DNA of 64,000 bases from Candidatus Dependentiae bacterium (lineage in GTDB: Bacteria; Babelota; Babeliae; Babelales; RVW-14). Each line of letters begins with the position of its first letter. The first letter of the stretch is position 1. Location: assembly GCA_018266175.1 (NCBI GenBank), contig JAFEAY010000003.1:372001-436000 (forward strand), in the 5' to 3' direction. Below the pieces are notes generated by a model, which saw only the letters and a program-made list of their open reading frames with translations, was not told the origin of the DNA and ran no database searches. Of the stretch, positions 8,660 through 16,755 are shown one piece after another. The translations under genes and the position numbers were made by a program.

Positions 8660-9478
8660 TTACTTCCCATAGCGACGCTGCCGACTGGCATAGTCATCCA
8701 GGGCCTTTTGCATATCTGTAGGGGTTAGATCTGGAAAAAGCTTATTAAAGAAAGAAAATTCACTATAGGCGCTCTGCCACAAGAAAAAACCCGAAAGGCG
8801 CCTTTCTCCAGAGGTACGAACAATGAGGTCTGGATTTGGGTGCCGCTGGCCGGCCGTATCAAGAAATTGGGCACAATGCTCGGTTGCCACAGGAGTCCCC
8901 AACATATTACGCGTTTGAAGTTTTTCCAACATGCGACAAATTTCATCCTGCCCGCCGTAATCGATGCACAAATTCACCGCATGTTTTGAAAACGCTTTGG
9001 TCTTTTCAATCGCCGCATCAAGCGCTTGGAGCACATACGATGGCAAGCGGTCGCGTCTCCCCAGATGTAGAATCTGAGCCTCCATGCGCAAGCACAAGGG
9101 CAAGAGTGCTTGATTAATGCCTTCAACAATCACCTGCATCACATCAAAGACCTCTGCAAAATCTCGTTGCCAATTTTCCGTAGAAAAGCACCAAATAGAA
9201 ACGGTATCTACCCCACCTTTCCACAAAAACTCCGTAATCGTGGGAACTGTTTCAAGTGATGCCTTACGTAACCCTTCAATGAGAGGAACTTTATGATCTT
9301 TTGCCCATCGACGGTTGCCATCTGGAATAATTGCTATGTGGTTGGGAATTGTTTTTGCCGTTACCAGCTTTGTAAGCTGTTGGATTTGTTGATCTTGATC
9401 TGCTGATTCAACGTGAAGAACTGAACATAATGAGAAAAAAGTTAAAGAAAATGTAAGAAACTTAAAACATCTTTTCAT
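8660..9478 (-). CDS. uppS: Isoprenyl (undecaprenyl) diphosphate synthase-like protein with an N-terminal signal sequence
   Basis: The family condenses isopentenyl diphosphate units onto farnesyl diphosphate to make the C55 carrier lipid for peptidoglycan and LPS. Family motifs seen are IIPDGNRRWA (catalytic Asp53), FSTENW, YGGQDEI and PDLIVRTSGERRLSGFFLWQ with the diphosphate-binding arginines. Two things are odd. The ATG at 9478, chosen for its AAGGAGAGG site, gives a hydrophobic signal-like N-terminus (CFKFLTFSLTFFSLCSVL) that a normally cytosolic enzyme should not have. Also, the usual GHxxG segment reads GLRKAS, so the conserved His is Leu. It may be active at the membrane or exported. 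The synthase fold assignment is firm; activity and location are uncertain. Confidence 0.88.
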   Translation of the reverse strand: MKRCFKFLTFSLTFFSLCSVLHVESADQDQQIQQLTKLVTAKTIPNHIAIIPDGNRRWAKDHKVPLIEGLRKASLETVPTITEFLWKGGVDTVSIWCFSTENWQRDFAEVFDVMQVIVEGINQALLPLCLRMEAQILHLGRRDRLPSYVLQALDAAIEKTKAFSKHAVNLCIDYGGQDEICRMLEKLQTRNMLGTPVATEHCAQFLDTAGQRHPNPDLIVRTSGERRLSGFFLWQSAYSEFSFFNKLFPDLTPTDMQKALDDYASRQRRYGK

Positions 9479-9500
9479 GAGACCTCTCCTTCTTTTTGTA

Positions 9501-9536
9501 CAGATGTTGTTTTGCTTCAAGCATACTCAACATCTG
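9501..9536 (-). other. Inverted repeat in the uppS leader
   Basis: Perfect 9-bp arms (cagatgttg 9501-9509 and caacatctg 9528-9536) separated by 18 bases, between the preceding gene's stop and the uppS ribosome-binding site. No T-run follows it on the minus strand, so it is not a convincing terminator. It could form a leader hairpin near the start site. Confidence 0.3.
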
Positions 9537-9564
9537 CAAAAAAAGAAGGTAATATCATCAGGTT

Positions 9565-10332
9565 TTAAGTGCGAGCACAGATGCGTCGTGCAACGTGATC
9601 TCTTGTACTGCTTATAAGACTACGAATCTTCTCTACAGGATTTACTCCATCAGTACCTACAATAGTTTTACAATGGAAATGGCAAACCACTCTATCCAAA
9701 TATTCTAAGGCTTCAAAAAGTTTTACTTTTAAGTCAACTCGAACTGATCGATCTGCATAGAATCGTTCTGTGTCATACCAATTCATAGTTAAATTATCAG
9801 CATGCCACTCTTTAATGTAAATAAACGCATTTAATCCACAACGAGCTTCTATTTTCAGAATTTTAATCATCTCTTCGTGCAGGTGCTCAAGCTTTGGATC
9901 ATTTCTTTTGAATGCGTAAAAGTTAAATTTTCTGATGTAATCAAGTGTTTTGATAACATTATTAAAAACCTGGGAGCCTGCTGTTCCCACAAAAAAGTTT
10001 AATTGACGAAGCACATTTTCTCTATTTTCATCCACACCTCTGTGGGAATAGCATACCGATGTAGCGTGTACTTTTTTAAGCAAAGCAGATGAGTGATCAA
10101 CTATTTCGTTTTCTTGATCATCATCATCACTATCAGAAATATCATCGCTGTCACTGCTGTCATCGCTATCCGATTCATCACAATGCATTGATGACTCGTC
10201 GCTAACATCACCAATAAATTCAACCAAAAAAGCTGGTGTTTTTGAACCCGGCTTCATGCAGATAAGATCTGAAGATAAAACTGAAACAAACAGAGAAAGT
10301 AAAAGCGCACGCGTAAAAAGAGGTATAATCAT
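9565..10332 (-). CDS. Secreted protein of unknown function with a Ser/Asp-rich segment, 255 aa
   Basis: The signal peptide is clear (MIIPLFTRALLLSLFVSVLSS). It is followed by a strongly acidic low-complexity stretch at about residues 50-75 made of Asp, Ser and Glu (DESDSDDSSDSDDISDSDDD). The remaining 170 residues are predominantly helical with scattered Cys and many aromatic and basic residues, giving a basic domain behind an acidic linker. A strong promoter lies directly upstream (10383-10411) and an AAGGA site precedes the ATG. I recognise no family; Ser/Asp tracts are common in surface proteins but are not diagnostic. Confidence 0.75.
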   Translation of the reverse strand: MIIPLFTRALLLSLFVSVLSSDLICMKPGSKTPAFLVEFIGDVSDESSMHCDESDSDDSSDSDDISDSDDDDQENEIVDHSSALLKKVHATSVCYSHRGVDENRENVLRQLNFFVGTAGSQVFNNVIKTLDYIRKFNFYAFKRNDPKLEHLHEEMIKILKIEARCGLNAFIYIKEWHADNLTMNWYDTERFYADRSVRVDLKVKLFEALEYLDRVVCHFHCKTIVGTDGVNPVEKIRSLISSTRDHVARRICART

Positions 10333-10382
10333 CGAATGTCCTTAAACAGTTACAGAAAAATAATATGAAACAAAGGACCGCG

Positions 10383-10411
10383 ATTATACCCAATAAATAA
10401 CAAATAATCAA
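10383..10411 (-). promoter_or_regulatory. Strong promoter upstream of the 255-aa secreted protein
   Basis: Minus strand: -35 TTGATT, exactly 17 bases, -10 TATAAT. It is located about 50 bases upstream of the start codon at 10332. It is among the closest matches to the sigma-70 consensus in the window. Confidence 0.8.
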
Positions 10412-10439
10412 AGTTTTAATAATAATAATTTTTCAAAAA

Positions 10440-11000
10440 TTACAAAATTAAACACAAACTTTTCTGCTCATACTTCGCAACAATCTCACGTACACGTTCT
10501 TCGGCAATCAGAGCAACGCCTAAAATGCTGGTTTCTATTTGAGAGACTTCCATGTCTTTGAGATAACTCACAATCTTGGTCTTAAGAGCACTTAGATCAT
10601 CATTGCTCGGAAAAAAGTTATGAAGTGCATGTAAATCTCTTTTCTTCGCCACGTATTCAATCAACATTGTTGTCACATAAATATTAAATTCCGTTCTATC
10701 TTGATCGCTTGAAATCTCGTCATAAGCTTCAACATAATTTTTAATAAGATCCTTATGCTTGACGTTAAATTGAAACCAATCCAATTTTTGAGCAACCAGA
10801 TATTCTTGAGGTACAACTCCAGATTCAACTTCAATATAATGATTAATAAGATCTCCAGGTGCTTCATCAAATTGATAATAATCCAATGCTTTCACCTCTT
10901 GCACCACTTGTGAATAAGAACCAGCTCCAGCATGCGTCATCACAAAACTCAAAAAATTCATACATAAAATTACTATTTTTTTCACAAAAGTTTCCTTCAA
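10440..11000 (-). CDS. Secreted protein of unknown function with a duplicated segment, 186 aa
   Basis: The N-terminal hydrophobic stretch (KIVILCMNFLSFVMTHAGA) is a likely signal peptide. Two similar segments follow each other: about residues 38-57 (ALDYYQFDEAPGDLINHYIE) and about residues 67-86 (KLDWFQFNVKHKDLIKNYVE), both with the pattern [AK]LDxxQF...DLIxxYxE. The rest is helical. There is no family match that I recognise. Nothing obvious separates it from the downstream gene except that gene's own promoter. Confidence 0.7.
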   Translation of the reverse strand: MKETFVKKIVILCMNFLSFVMTHAGAGSYSQVVQEVKALDYYQFDEAPGDLINHYIEVESGVVPQEYLVAQKLDWFQFNVKHKDLIKNYVEAYDEISSDQDRTEFNIYVTTMLIEYVAKKRDLHALHNFFPSNDDLSALKTKIVSYLKDMEVSQIETSILGVALIAEERVREIVAKYEQKSLCLIL

Positions 11001-11121
11001 AAAAATAACTGTCGCATACTTTTTAACGTATCCGAAGAAATTAGACCTTCTTAACCTGTATCATAATTAATTTTTAGAAAAAAAGAGAATCTGTTCGTTC
11101 AGGTGAACTTCAACCAAAACA

Positions 11122-11147
11122 AGATGGGCACCGCGGGGTGCCCATCT
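11122..11147 (-). terminator. Terminator after the outer-membrane protein gene
   Basis: A perfect 11-bp GC-rich stem (11122-11132 and 11137-11147) with a 4-base loop. On the minus strand it is followed by TTGTTTTGG. It lies about 34 bases after the stop of the 797-aa barrel gene. The T-run is imperfect but the stem is strong. Confidence 0.75.
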
Positions 11148-11180
11148 CATCACACAAAAGTATTCTGATGATTTACTTTT

Positions 11181-13574
11181 CTAGAATGTGTAACGAATAC
11201 CTAGGTTAAGACCGTAAGCAATCTGTGTTCCTAAGCTTTCGTAAACAGCCTCACCTTCACGGCCTGGTGTTACATCAAGGCGGCGGGTGTTGCGGTTTGG
11301 TTGACCTTTAAGGTCTTTGTACAATTGGCCTGGCAAGAAGATTGCATCAAGGGTGTAGAGGCGGAGGTTTTCAAGCACAAAATATTCGGCGATGAGGTTC
11401 AACTCGGTGCCCATGTAGCTGCTTGCACGGTGCGTTGTTTCCCAGCCTTTGAAGCCGAGTTTCGTGCGAATGCCTTCTATGCCTGCAGCAGGAACACCTG
11501 CAATAACTGCATTCTGCAATTTATCATTTACAGCATTCCCAGTATTGATGTTTGGTGCTGCATTAACATCCCACTTATTAACACGACCTGGTGTCCAGAA
11601 ACCAAGAACGTTGGTATTGATGCTCATCTTGTCGCGCTTCTTGAGTGGGAACCAGTTTAAGCCACCACCGATATACGCCAAGTTACTCATATCTTGGAAG
11701 TGATTGTATGCGTACATTTTGTTGTACGAAATATTCATTGGTCGAGGACCGACACGAACAAACAATACTGCTAAGCTGCGTACTTCATGACCAATGTAGT
11801 TGTAGTCACGTTGTGTCATAAAGCCTTTGAATTTGCGTGAGCGCTGTTCGTTATAAGGATATGCATCACCGCTGATGTAGGTACCGGCAAGTGCAATTTT
11901 GAGTGGGCACTTTTCGAAGGTGTATGAAATGTCACCTAAGAACATGAAGCCACTGTAATCAAGTTTGAATGGCTTACGGAAGCGTTCGTTGCCAACTAAG
12001 TTTGAATTCACAACGTTTTGATCAGCTGTAAGATCTGCAAATTGTGCATTTGCAACACGGGCAGCAGCAGTAGCTGGAATAGTATTGATGAAACCAACAC
12101 CAGCAGCATTTGCACCAGTCACACTAACTTCTTTATCACTTACACGCAATGTTACCGGAGCACCAGCAGCATTTGCCGTTTGCAGTTGCACACCATTTTT
12201 ATCAGCAGCGCGATTTATTGATAAATTTTCTACATTAAGAAGTTGGTGGTTAATCGGAGAAACTACAACAACGCCACCGGCCACTACCGCCGGTGTTTTT
12301 AGATTTGTCGTTGCTTTCACAGGAGCATTTTGGTTAGCCAAAACCGCAATAACATTGTTGTCTGTTGTAGCACCATCAAGAACACCAGCAGCAATTAGTG
12401 CTGGTATTCCAGCTGGAGAGTTAAGAGTCGCAGCATCCCCATAAAAAATATGGCTGTTAACTTCCTGAACATTTCCGGTAACCTTGTCACGCTTGAGCTG
12501 CACAACATTGCGGTCAATACCAAACACATCTTGGTGACCAAATTGTCCAGCCGCTTCAAGGTTCACATGAACACGCTTCCAGTTAAACTCAACCATAGCG
12601 CCGTATGTCCCAAGTTCTGAGCGCGCATCTGCTTTAACTTCAATGCTTTGCTCTGGAGCACGGGTGTACATGATGTACGGTTCAAGCAACAAATCCCAAT
12701 TTTTTTCTTTGAGTTTGTAATCAAGCTTGAATGCCCATGTTTCTGTGTCTTTGCACGAACCACGTTCTGGACGAGGAGCTTCAAGACGTTGAATACGAGA
12801 TGGGGCACGTGTGTCACCCAAAAACACGGTGACGCCTTGCCATTTGGTGTAGTAAAATGTTGCAGTCAAATTTTTAATGATTTCACCACTCAACACAACA
12901 CCAGCTGGGGATTGTTCAAGGTTTCGTGCATTACCATCAAGGTTCCAGCCCATGTGTGGCACGCCGCCATCAACATAGTAACCAAGCGCAACACCGCGAC
13001 CTATCCAATAGGGAAAGTAACCAATTTGCAAATAGGTTGGGTGTTTGTGAAATGGACGCAAGAAAGCGTCAAAGTTGATTTTCAAATATGCATCTTCAGC
13101 AAACATTGTTGGAACCAATTGACGATGTGTGTGATCGCCAATGTGTGCGCCATCAAGACTTTGAATTTGCAAGTCGGTCTCTTCAAGACCTGTGTAACGA
13201 CCTTCGTTACGCCACATGCTGTAGTTGGTAATTTTCAAGAGTGCTTCGGTTGCTGGCTTGCCATGACGGCGTGCACCTTGACGCACACCAACCATTAAAC
13301 TTGCTTTGTGTCTCCACGCATTGATAACGTCTGAAAAGTCACTACGCAATGTTTGTGATCGTCCTGAATAAAAATATTCTTCACGAACGCGTCCACCAAG
13401 CAACATTTGCATGTCTTTGGTTGCGAAAAAAAGTGATGCGGGAACAATGTCATCTTTTGTTAGTTTCTTTTCAGACTCAACAAGCGATGAGTCCGCGATA
13501 ACTATATTTTGCCATGCTGTGCTTGCCAACAGGCATGCAAGCAAAAGCTTGTGTATACGTAACTTCATGCTCAT
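11181..13574 (-). CDS. Outer-membrane beta-barrel protein, 797 aa, with a low-complexity insert
   Basis: It has a signal peptide (LRIHKLLLACLLASTAW) and a mature chain full of alternating amphipathic strands. It ends in YGLNLGIRYTF, with the C-terminal Phe recognised by the BAM machinery, so I call an outer-membrane barrel. Residues of about 377-525 form an Ala/Val/Asn/Thr-rich stretch of lower complexity that breaks the strand pattern, perhaps a large surface loop or plug. Segments such as YLQIGYFPYWIGRGVALGYY suggest a porin- or alginate-export-like barrel, but I cannot name the family. GGAGAAGG precedes ATG 13574. It lies 149 bases downstream of the phosphatase-like gene and ends at a terminator. 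Confidence 0.82.
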   Translation of the reverse strand: MSMKLRIHKLLLACLLASTAWQNIVIADSSLVESEKKLTKDDIVPASLFFATKDMQMLLGGRVREEYFYSGRSQTLRSDFSDVINAWRHKASLMVGVRQGARRHGKPATEALLKITNYSMWRNEGRYTGLEETDLQIQSLDGAHIGDHTHRQLVPTMFAEDAYLKINFDAFLRPFHKHPTYLQIGYFPYWIGRGVALGYYVDGGVPHMGWNLDGNARNLEQSPAGVVLSGEIIKNLTATFYYTKWQGVTVFLGDTRAPSRIQRLEAPRPERGSCKDTETWAFKLDYKLKEKNWDLLLEPYIMYTRAPEQSIEVKADARSELGTYGAMVEFNWKRVHVNLEAAGQFGHQDVFGIDRNVVQLKRDKVTGNVQEVNSHIFYGDAATLNSPAGIPALIAAGVLDGATTDNNVIAVLANQNAPVKATTNLKTPAVVAGGVVVVSPINHQLLNVENLSINRAADKNGVQLQTANAAGAPVTLRVSDKEVSVTGANAAGVGFINTIPATAAARVANAQFADLTADQNVVNSNLVGNERFRKPFKLDYSGFMFLGDISYTFEKCPLKIALAGTYISGDAYPYNEQRSRKFKGFMTQRDYNYIGHEVRSLAVLFVRVGPRPMNISYNKMYAYNHFQDMSNLAYIGGGLNWFPLKKRDKMSINTNVLGFWTPGRVNKWDVNAAPNINTGNAVNDKLQNAVIAGVPAAGIEGIRTKLGFKGWETTHRASSYMGTELNLIAEYFVLENLRLYTLDAIFLPGQLYKDLKGQPNRNTRRLDVTPGREGEAVYESLGTQIAYGLNLGIRYTF

Positions 13575-13723
13575 AAACCTTCTCCTTTTTTAGTTAGTTT
13601 ATTCTCGTTTGCGTTGCTGTGTTTGTTGTAAACACTTAAGCGTCTGGAACCGTACCATACTCCCAAAACAAAATGGAAGCTTTTTCTTGTTTTTTACACA
13701 TCATAAAATCAGAATATTTCTTT

Positions 13724-15619
13724 CTATTTCACAGGTGCTGCTTGCGCAGGCTTTTCTGCCGGTGTTTGCACAGGCGTGGTTGCTGGTTGTTTAACTTGGG
13801 GTGTTACTGAAGCTTGCGCCGGCTGTACAGGCAGCACTGCTTGCTGAATTGTAGCAGGAGCTTGTGCTGGTGTTGCGGCAGGCGGTTGCACTGGTGTCGA
13901 TACAACTGGTTGTGCAACCGATGTTGTTGCTGGCACTTGAGCTACAGCTGGCCTGTCCGTCGAAGCCTTGGCGGAGTCGGACGCAGGAGCAACCGACTTT
14001 TGTTCAACTTGAGGCTGTACTGTTGGCTTGCTTTCAGGAACTTGAGCTGCTGGTACTTGCGTTGCAGGTTTTTGAGTAGCTTGAGACGGTGCTGCTTGTG
14101 TAGACGCTTGAGTTACAGCTGGCGCTGTAGGTTGTTGCGCTGGTGCAGGAACGGGAGGCTTTTGTGCAGCCTGCACAGGAGCAGCTACAGGCGTAGACAC
14201 CGCCGGAGCTGCTTGAGCAGACGCTTGTGCAGCTGGCGCTCCAGGTTGTGCAGGAGTTTGCGGAGCTGCGGGGACCGCCGGCGCTGGTGCTGCCGCTACA
14301 GCTGTTTGTGGAGCTGTCGTTGGCGCAATCGAAGGAGCTGCAGGTGCAGGCGTATCGCGCCCAGAAGTTAAGAAATATGGTATTGTTTTATAGCCATCTT
14401 TTTTACGACGATCCTGATGAAACAACGTAATTCTCCACTGCTCAATTTGACCTGCAGCTTCGATGATAGCAAACGTGTCGTTATAAAATTTGAAGCCTCG
14501 TTCAACTGCAAGTGTTGGCGCTGAAAGCAAGGTCCATGTCGTTACGCCCATCTCGGGAGCAAGTATACGCAATCCTTCTGATGGCTGATACGTTTCGCGT
14601 TTTTTCTCAACACGTAAAATTGCTTTTACATTAATTTCTGGAGCACTTGCATCGGGTGTAGGTAACGCATTTCCTTGCCATGACAACACTGAAACAGGAT
14701 CTTTTGAGGGCGTCATTAAAAATTTTGCAAAATGCTTATCGGGTAACTTGGCACGCGTAACGCGTGAAAAGCGAACAAATGCATTGTTGTCTGGTGCCGG
14801 CGCTGCAAGATAAATAATGTTTGGCAGTGAATCGAAAAATTTTGTCATTTCGGGCTCAAGCGGCGTTGCATCTTTGGTGAGGCCTGCAGCACGAATTTTG
14901 AGCTCTGTTTTGAGCGTATGCTCTTGCCAGTATCCGTCAGATTCATGACTTCCTTTGGTGTACAACACACGGTCGGGGTTTTGTTGCATCAAACGTAACG
15001 TAAGTCCAATAATTTCCATACTAAATGGTGAACGGCTTGGAACATTACCTAAAAATATAATGAAGCAATCTGGTGAAACAATTTTTAAATCATCACCTAA
15101 AATTCCCAACTCTTTGAGTTTTGCCACATTACGAACCAGCGAATGAAATGCCGCTTGCATATCACCAAAGACAATAAATTTTGATTGTGGCGTTGCTGTA
15201 ACTCGAGCAATATTTTGATTTTTAAACCCTTTTTGATCGCGTGTTTTATTCACATCCTCAAGAACTGTTTTAAAAAAAGAAGCGGTAAATGCGGGAGGTT
15301 TTTTGAGACGAAGTTTTTCAAAAAGACCACCCAATTTGTCTTTGATGGTTCTCATAACTGATGGAGCAAAGCGCTTGTAGTAATTGGTGAAATCGGGCTT
15401 AACAGCATTTTCTGACTCAAGCGGAGTAAGTTCGTTGGTTGATGCAGCATAGCGCTGCACATCGGCAAGCGTGATGAAACCTTGTGTATAAAATGGCTGA
15501 GGTGAAACAAACAAACCAATGATCAATAAAACAAGAAGAACACCCAAGGTGATACCGGAAATTTTTAAGATAGGAATAAGCAGGCTTGATGCACCTGACT
15601 GCTTCTTTGTACTCTTCAT
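13724..15619 (-). CDS. Membrane-anchored PPP-type (Ser/Thr) phosphatase-like protein with degraded active site and Pro/Ala-rich tail
   Basis: A basic N-terminus and one membrane helix (about residues 13-38) predict an extracytoplasmic body. Residues 147-390 follow the order of the PPP phosphatase core: FGDMQAAFHSL at the place of GDxHGQ, FLGNVPSRSPFSME at the place of FLGDYVDRGxxSxE, TKGSHES at the place of RGNHE, and TLLSAPTL at the place of LFSAPNY. Asp153 and His225 survive, but other metal and catalytic ligands are Gln155, Asn192, Ser195 and Ser224, so catalysis is doubtful. Residues of about 423-631 are a Pro/Ala/Gln/Thr-rich tail that may span the periplasm or bind peptidoglycan. It starts 34 bases after the channel gene with a GGGAAAAGG site. 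The fold is inferred from motif order alone. Confidence 0.7.
   Translation of the reverse strand: MKSTKKQSGASSLLIPILKISGITLGVLLVLLIIGLFVSPQPFYTQGFITLADVQRYAASTNELTPLESENAVKPDFTNYYKRFAPSVMRTIKDKLGGLFEKLRLKKPPAFTASFFKTVLEDVNKTRDQKGFKNQNIARVTATPQSKFIVFGDMQAAFHSLVRNVAKLKELGILGDDLKIVSPDCFIIFLGNVPSRSPFSMEIIGLTLRLMQQNPDRVLYTKGSHESDGYWQEHTLKTELKIRAAGLTKDATPLEPEMTKFFDSLPNIIYLAAPAPDNNAFVRFSRVTRAKLPDKHFAKFLMTPSKDPVSVLSWQGNALPTPDASAPEINVKAILRVEKKRETYQPSEGLRILAPEMGVTTWTLLSAPTLAVERGFKFYNDTFAIIEAAGQIEQWRITLFHQDRRKKDGYKTIPYFLTSGRDTPAPAAPSIAPTTAPQTAVAAAPAPAVPAAPQTPAQPGAPAAQASAQAAPAVSTPVAAPVQAAQKPPVPAPAQQPTAPAVTQASTQAAPSQATQKPATQVPAAQVPESKPTVQPQVEQKSVAPASDSAKASTDRPAVAQVPATTSVAQPVVSTPVQPPAATPAQAPATIQQAVLPVQPAQASVTPQVKQPATTPVQTPAEKPAQAAPVK
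13955..13982 (-). repeat. 28-bp in-frame palindromic element, copy A
   Basis: An imperfect palindrome with GTCCG...CGGAC ends lies inside the Pro/Ala tail of the phosphatase-like protein. On the coding strand it gives TCCGACTCCGCCAAGGCT and onward, read as SDSAKASTD. About 20 of 27 bases match copy B at 18205-18232, and both are read in the same frame. It resembles the small palindromic elements known to insert in frame into genes of Rickettsia and other bacteria. The local composition (high GC) stands out from the gene around it. Confidence 0.6.
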
Positions 15620-15653
15620 CCTTTTCCCTTTTTTTGTTCAGTCTCGTTAAGAC

Positions 15654-16754
15654 TTACTTCAAAAGTATATAACTAACAGGTCCCAAAAGCAACGTGACCA
15701 TGGTGACAAAAATTATGTTATTCAACACTTCAAGAAAGCTCTTAATCTGTTGCATATCTACTTTTTTATCAGCTCTACTTGCTTCATCCATTGAAGAATA
15801 ATAACGAGTCATGAGCAATTGGCTCATGAAGCATAAAAATGCGATGATGAGGAGCACCAAGTAGACTTCATCGGTTGTGGTAAAATACCCAACTTTAGGC
15901 ATCATCGACTCAATAACAAAGCGATATCCCAAGAGTGCGGTGACGCCTGCAATAGCCAAATTAAGTCTTCCAACCGTATTGGTAATTCCCATTAAAAATG
16001 AGCAGAGCGATAAAAACAGGGCTGCAAGAATTGGTAAGAAAATAATGAGAATTTTTCTGAATCCTGCTTTTACAAAATTGATGATAAAAAGCGCTTTAGG
16101 CGCTGAGGTGACGGCACTTTTATCGGCCTGATCTATTACCAAATGCGAATATCCAAAATTTACATTGGTATCATAGATTTTCCAGTTTGATACAAAAAGA
16201 TTCTTTGCAATGCCAAAAGAGGTTCGGTCAACCAAAAATGCCATTTCATCAGGGGTTACAAAGTCATTTGAAAGAATAATCGAAAGTCGATGATCATCAA
16301 ACGGAAAACGATAGTGACGTAAATCGGTCCTGACTTCAAACAAGACGTTGTATTTTGCAAAGAGCCGATTGTCTTTGACTTTGATATCAGGTTCTGATTT
16401 GTATAAAATTTTTCCGTTATCAATTGAAAATTGCTCGATGGTTTTGAGCATAAGCTCATCATGGTTAAAATCAAACCAAATAATCGAATCGATGATAAAA
16501 CTATTTTTGATTTCATCAAAGAGTGGAATATTTTTGATAAAAAGCCCGGTCCGCACACGCACGGTCGAAAGGCGAGCTTCGCGAACCTTTTCCATTTTTA
16601 CCCGCAAGTCTGGAATAGGGTCTGCTGTTCCAAAACGTGTTGCAACATACTGAATAAGAATGCAAAAATAGAGCATTAACATGCTGACCGCTACAACTTT
16701 TACACGAACATTGCTCATATCAAAAACTTTTTTAAGCATTGGGGTAATTGCCAT
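15654..16754 (-). CDS. Pentameric ligand-gated ion channel (Cys-loop receptor superfamily) homologue
   Basis: The layout matches prokaryotic pLGICs such as GLIC and ELIC: an extracellular beta-sandwich, then four C-terminal helices. Motifs: VRTGLFIKNIPLFD, DSIIWFDF (about 91-96), YRFPFDDH at the Cys-loop position (about 148-155, without cysteines, as usual in bacteria), TM1 235-256, TM2 264-284, then MMPKVGYFTTTDEVY with the conserved Pro286 and Asp295 of the TM2-TM3 loop, TM3 296-316, TM4 343-365. An additional uncleaved N-terminal helix (about 20-38) is present. Before TM2 the residues are TVGR, with no Glu at -1', which leans towards anion rather than cation passage (inference). ATG 16754 lies one base after the stop of the binding-protein gene, so translation is probably coupled; ATG 16763 is an alternative. 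Confidence 0.82.
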   Translation of the reverse strand: MAITPMLKKVFDMSNVRVKVVAVSMLMLYFCILIQYVATRFGTADPIPDLRVKMEKVREARLSTVRVRTGLFIKNIPLFDEIKNSFIIDSIIWFDFNHDELMLKTIEQFSIDNGKILYKSEPDIKVKDNRLFAKYNVLFEVRTDLRHYRFPFDDHRLSIILSNDFVTPDEMAFLVDRTSFGIAKNLFVSNWKIYDTNVNFGYSHLVIDQADKSAVTSAPKALFIINFVKAGFRKILIIFLPILAALFLSLCSFLMGITNTVGRLNLAIAGVTALLGYRFVIESMMPKVGYFTTTDEVYLVLLIIAFLCFMSQLLMTRYYSSMDEASRADKKVDMQQIKSFLEVLNNIIFVTMVTLLLGPVSYILLK

Positions 16755-16755
16755 A

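Noticed and set aside
12648-13298. Plus-strand frame of 216 codons
   Set aside because: It lies wholly inside the barrel gene on the other strand and has no start signals or protein-like composition.
13814-14371. Arg/Cys/Ser-rich plus-strand frame of 185 codons
   Set aside because: It is the antisense shadow of the Pro/Ala-rich tail of the phosphatase-like gene and has no signal or ribosome-binding site.
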